From: Streptomyces sp. RPA4-2
Lineage (GTDB): Bacteria > Actinomycetota > Actinomycetes > Streptomycetales > Streptomycetaceae
Reading direction: 5' to 3'
Length of the DNA: 64,000 nucleotides
Assembly: GCF_012273515.2 (NCBI RefSeq)
Contig: NZ_CP050975.2
Span: forward strand, 2,914,001 to 2,978,000
Shown here: positions 59,205 to 64,000 of the stretch, one piece after another
How the letters are laid out: each line of letters opens with the position of its first letter
How positions within the stretch are numbered: the first letter of the stretch is position 1
Program-made: the position numbers and the translations under genes
The notes under the pieces: generated by a model
The model's database searches: none
Seen by the model: the letters and a program-made list of their open reading frames with translations, nothing else
What the model was told of the DNA's origin: nothing

Positions 59205-60074
59205 TCAGAGGTGCAGCAGACGCTCCGTGACCTCACGGTAGTCCCGCAGGGCCAGGCGCAGTTGCTCGGTGTCGGACGCCTCGTCCGCGCCGGCCTTCTC
59301 CCAGGACGTGCGCAGCGTGCGCCGGCGCCGGGCCATCGCGTCCGTGAACTGTGCCGTGAGCTCCTCGAGGACATGGTCGGCCTCCTCGACGGACGCCCGC
59401 GGACCGTCGACGAACCCGCCGACCGCGTGCCGCATCCGCAGCGCGTACTTGTCGCACGCGTCGTGCGACAGGAGCGCGGTGCCGTCCGCTCCGGAGACGC
59501 CGTTCTCACGTGCCGTGCCCGGCTCGTGCGCGCCTGCACGGGCGGACTCGCGGGAGCTGTCGCCTCCGGCGCGCCCGGCGGCCGGAGCCGGGGCCGCGGT
59601 CCCGCGGGACCCCTTGGACTCACGGGGGGTGGTGGCCTCACGCGAGGTGGTGGCCTCACGGGAGCCCAGCGGGACCGGCGTGCGCGGCGTCACGGCGTGC
59701 TCGCCGGTGGTGGATGCGGCCCGGTCCGGTGTCTCACGGTGTTCGTCCGCGGTCGCGCCGGACGGGGCCGCAGTCTGACGGGAGGGCGCGGGGAAGGGGG
59801 TGCGGGCCGCCGTGCCACGCTCACCGGGACCGGCTGTCCGGTCCGGGGTGTCGCGGTGGGTGTCCGCGGTCTCGCGACCACGGCTCCGCTCGTCCCCTCG
59901 TACCTCCGTGCCCTCGGTCCTGCCGGCCTCGGTCCTCTCGGCTTCGTTCTTCGCTGTCGTCCCGTGCTGCGGGGCCGACTCGTTCTGCGGGGTCCGCGCG
60001 GCGGATGTCGCCTCCGTGTCGCCCTTCAGTACCTCGCGGCGGGTCGCCGTGTCCTTGCCTTCGTCCGGTGTCAT
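59205..60074 (-). CDS. Hypothetical protein with disordered N-terminus and helical C-terminal domain
   Basis: About 190 N-terminal residues are Thr/Ala/Glu/Arg-rich and likely disordered, with repeats such as REATTSREATTPRE and TADTHRDTPDRTA / TADEHRETPDRAA. The last 95 residues (HDACDKYALRMRHAVGGFVD, GPRASVEEADHVLEELTAQF) are a compact helical domain. The partner gene upstream encodes a related domain (ERFVDSPQDAVAEADRLLGE), so the two proteins share a homologous helical module. ATG at 60074 or GTG at 60083. No function is known. Confidence 0.75.
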   Translation of the reverse strand: MTPDEGKDTATRREVLKGDTEATSAARTPQNESAPQHGTTAKNEAERTEAGRTEGTEVRGDERSRGRETADTHRDTPDRTAGPGERGTAARTPFPAPSRQTAAPSGATADEHRETPDRAASTTGEHAVTPRTPVPLGSREATTSREATTPRESKGSRGTAAPAPAAGRAGGDSSRESARAGAHEPGTARENGVSGADGTALLSHDACDKYALRMRHAVGGFVDGPRASVEEADHVLEELTAQFTDAMARRRRTLRTSWEKAGADEASDTEQLRLALRDYREVTERLLHL

Positions 60075-60088
60075 GTCGTTCACCTTCC

Positions 60089-60733
60089 TCAACTCCCCTT
60101 CACCTGGCGCCTGGTGAGCGCCCACGGCGTCCGGGATCGGTTGTCGGGAGCCGGGTCCGGCCGGCCGGCGGCGGTGTCCTGGCGCTTCGTGGACATCAGT
60201 TCCTCGAAGAGGGCGCGGGCCTCGATCATGGCCTCGCGGAGTTCCTCCGTGCCGGCGCGGTCGTCCTCGGTGGGGCTGTACGTGGCCTCGTGAACCCGCC
60301 GGTAGCCGTGGACACGGTGTCCGTGGTGGACCGAGAGTGCCTCCAGCCGCTCCTCGTAGCGCTCACCGTCGGGGAAGCCGCGCTCGCCGGCCACCTCGCC
60401 GAGCAGCCGGTCCGCCTCGGCCACCGCGTCCTGCGGCGAATCGACGAAGCGTTCCTGGGCGGCCGTCCAGCGGGCCGTGTACTGCTCGCGGGCCGCCGCC
60501 TCCAACGGCCGCTGCCGCAGCGAGCCGTGCCGCTTCACGCGCTCGGCGAGGTCACGCTCGGCGGCCCTGGCGTCGCCGTCGTGCCGGGCGACGACCCGGT
60601 CGTATTCGGGCCCGAAGCGCCGCCGCAACGTGCGTCCGCCCTGCGGCCTGCGGGCGAGGAGGGTCAGGGCGGCTGCGACAACGGCAACGGCCGCCACGAT
60701 CACGATCAGAGCGATGATGACGCCTGTGGACAT
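60089..60733 (-). CDS. Membrane-anchored protein with the same helical module
   Basis: The 214-residue protein has an N-terminal membrane helix (VIIALIVIVAAVAVVAAAL) and a cytosolic or extracytoplasmic helical domain with RRFGPEYDRVVARHDGDARA, WTAAQERFVDSPQDAVAEAD and RLLGEVAGERGFPDGERYEE. It resembles a family common in Streptomyces that has no assigned role. ATG at 60733 follows GGAAGG. It is followed within 15 bp by the gene for the disordered protein, so both form one operon. Confidence 0.8.
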   Translation of the reverse strand: MSTGVIIALIVIVAAVAVVAAALTLLARRPQGGRTLRRRFGPEYDRVVARHDGDARAAERDLAERVKRHGSLRQRPLEAAAREQYTARWTAAQERFVDSPQDAVAEADRLLGEVAGERGFPDGERYEERLEALSVHHGHRVHGYRRVHEATYSPTEDDRAGTEELREAMIEARALFEELMSTKRQDTAAGRPDPAPDNRSRTPWALTRRQVKGS

Positions 60734-60900
60734 GGATGCCTTCCGGGGGTTTCTCGACCCAACGGGCCGGTTCGCGGATCGGGTTGCCCGGAAGTACACC
60801 TTCAAACGGGGACGGCCGCGCCCGGTCCCGCCCGATCCCGCCCGATCCGGGGCCGGTTCACCCGAAACCGGTTGCGGAACGGGTCCGGTGCGCCCTGACA

Positions 60901-61545
60901 ATGACCGCCATGACCCGTACCGGCGCCCCCTCGACGAACGACACGACGAACGACACGACGAACGGCATGACGAACGACACGACGGACGGCACGAAGAGCG
61001 CCGCGAAGGACGCCGCGACGAACGCTCCGGCCGGCCCGGCGGGGGCTTCCTGGACCATCGCCCCCGAACCCTTCGACTCCCCCGCCGCCGCGGAACTGTG
61101 GCGTGCCTACTACACCGAGGTCAGCGACCGCTGGTACCTGCTGCACGAGGGCCACGCGACCGACCCCGGAGAGCTGGAGCGGGAGATCGCCGCGAGCACG
61201 GGGGCCGAGTTCACCGCGCCCACCGGAGTGCTGCTGGTCGCTCGGTACGGCGGCGAACCCGGGGGCATGGCGGGCGTGCAGATGCTCGACGCCGTCACGG
61301 GTGAGCTGAAGCGGGTGTTCGTGCGGCCGGAGCTGCGCGGCCGGGGCGGCGCCGCACTGCTGCTCACCGAGGCCGAGCGGGCGGCACTCGGCCTCGGCGC
61401 CCGGAAACTGGTCCTCGACACCCGCGGCGACCTCGTGGAGGCGCGCGCGCTCTACGCCCGGCACGGCTACGAGGAGACCGCGGCCCACAACGACGAAATG
61501 TACGCCGAGCACTGGTTCACGAAGCGGCTGCGGGCGTCCTCCTGA
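60901..61545 (+). CDS. GNAT family N-acetyltransferase
   Basis: The 214-residue protein has a GNAT domain from about residue 50. It has LVARYGGEPGGMAGVQMLDA, the acetyl-CoA-binding motif A VFVRPELRGRGGAALLLTEA, LVLDTRGDLVEARALYARHG and YEETAAHNDEMYAEHWFTK. The first 40 residues are a Thr/Asp/Asn repeat (NDTTNDTTNGMTNDTTDGT) coded by 12-bp DNA repeats, unlikely to be folded. The acceptor substrate is unknown. Start ATG at 60901; a start after the repeat cannot be excluded. Confidence 0.88.
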   Translation: MTAMTRTGAPSTNDTTNDTTNGMTNDTTDGTKSAAKDAATNAPAGPAGASWTIAPEPFDSPAAAELWRAYYTEVSDRWYLLHEGHATDPGELEREIAASTGAEFTAPTGVLLVARYGGEPGGMAGVQMLDAVTGELKRVFVRPELRGRGGAALLLTEAERAALGLGARKLVLDTRGDLVEARALYARHGYEETAAHNDEMYAEHWFTKRLRASS

Positions 61546-61570
61546 CGCGTCGCCACGCCGGGGTCGGAGC

Positions 61571-61656
61571 GGGTACGGGGCGGGGCGGGTACCGGGTGGG
61601 TACGGGGTAAGGGCAGGTGCCGGGGTAGGGGCGGGGGCGGGTGCGGGTGCGGGGCG
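61571..61656 (+). repeat. G-run tract with quadruplex potential
   Basis: More than ten runs of three to five G separated by one to six bases occur on the plus strand between convergent genes. It fits the usual G-quadruplex pattern and may act as a transcription barrier; no stem-loop terminator is evident here. Confidence 0.55.
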
Positions 61657-61672
61657 GTCACCGCAGGGACGG

Positions 61673-64000
<2,328 letters not shown>

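Overview
The window is a high-GC actinomycete chromosome segment, almost certainly Streptomyces. The base composition, the family-specific genes (bifunctional RNase H/acid phosphatase, SCO2322-type protein, F420-dependent LLM oxidoreductase, SigE-type sigma factor) and the dispersed hairpin repeats all point there. It reads as chromosomal core with accessory patches. I see no prophage, CRISPR array or intact transposase.

Layout. 0-6 kb: the start of an S53 peptidase, an M23 peptidase/HTTM/DUF5819 cassette, a 34-bp-period repeat tract, a small Ser-rich exported protein, and RNase P RNA, whose 5' end overlaps an EamA transporter gene. 6-15.5 kb: an AraC regulator, a frameshifted RNB ribonuclease, YaaA, KDPG aldolase, the RNase H / zinc-ribbon / Nif3-like operon, and a hypothetical gene interrupted by an in-frame stop. 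15.7-18.7 kb: an SDR / alcohol dehydrogenase / MaoC hydratase operon. 18.9-24.3 kb: an ABC exporter with a two-component system, and a sigma factor with its membrane partner. 24.7-31.9 kb: an SCP-x thiolase, an MFS exporter with an extra C-terminal domain, an amidase, DUF5336 and an LLM enzyme. 33-36.3 kb: an operon of GT4, methyltransferase and alpha/alpha-barrel protein. 36.5-41.2 kb: a KstR-like regulator, a MITE-like element, an orphan TPP riboswitch, ferredoxin, aldehyde dehydrogenase, MBL hydrolase and a kinase-like phosphotransferase. 41.3-47.6 kb: a cobalamin-riboswitch-led ECF transporter operon. 48-64 kb: a transglycosylase behind a structured leader, DUF1275, TerD, FadA5-like thiolase divergent from a CYP125-like P450, a GT87/PAP2 fusion, ProP-like MFS, a second MITE-like element, an O-methyltransferase, small cytosolic and membrane proteins, and an EmrB-type exporter.

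How the genes work together. The strongest theme is a dispersed lipid/steroid side-chain catabolism regulon. A KstR-like repressor is encoded at 36.5 kb. TnnAACnnGTTnnA-type sites lie beside it, beside the MaoC operon, the SCP-x thiolase, ferredoxin/ALDH versus MBL, and the FadA5/CYP125 pair. A second palindrome, CTGACG-N3-CGTCAG, recurs at four of these five loci and also before the LLM gene. The second theme is probable vitamin B12 uptake. A cobalamin riboswitch precedes an anchored alpha/alpha-barrel protein and a small beta-type protein, which together resemble the two domains of animal transcobalamin, followed by ECF T, A, A and S components.

Three genes look broken or split: RNB at about 8.41 kb, the hypothetical gene at 14.77 kb, and the double-ATPase at about 46.0 kb. 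Sequencing error cannot be excluded for any of them.
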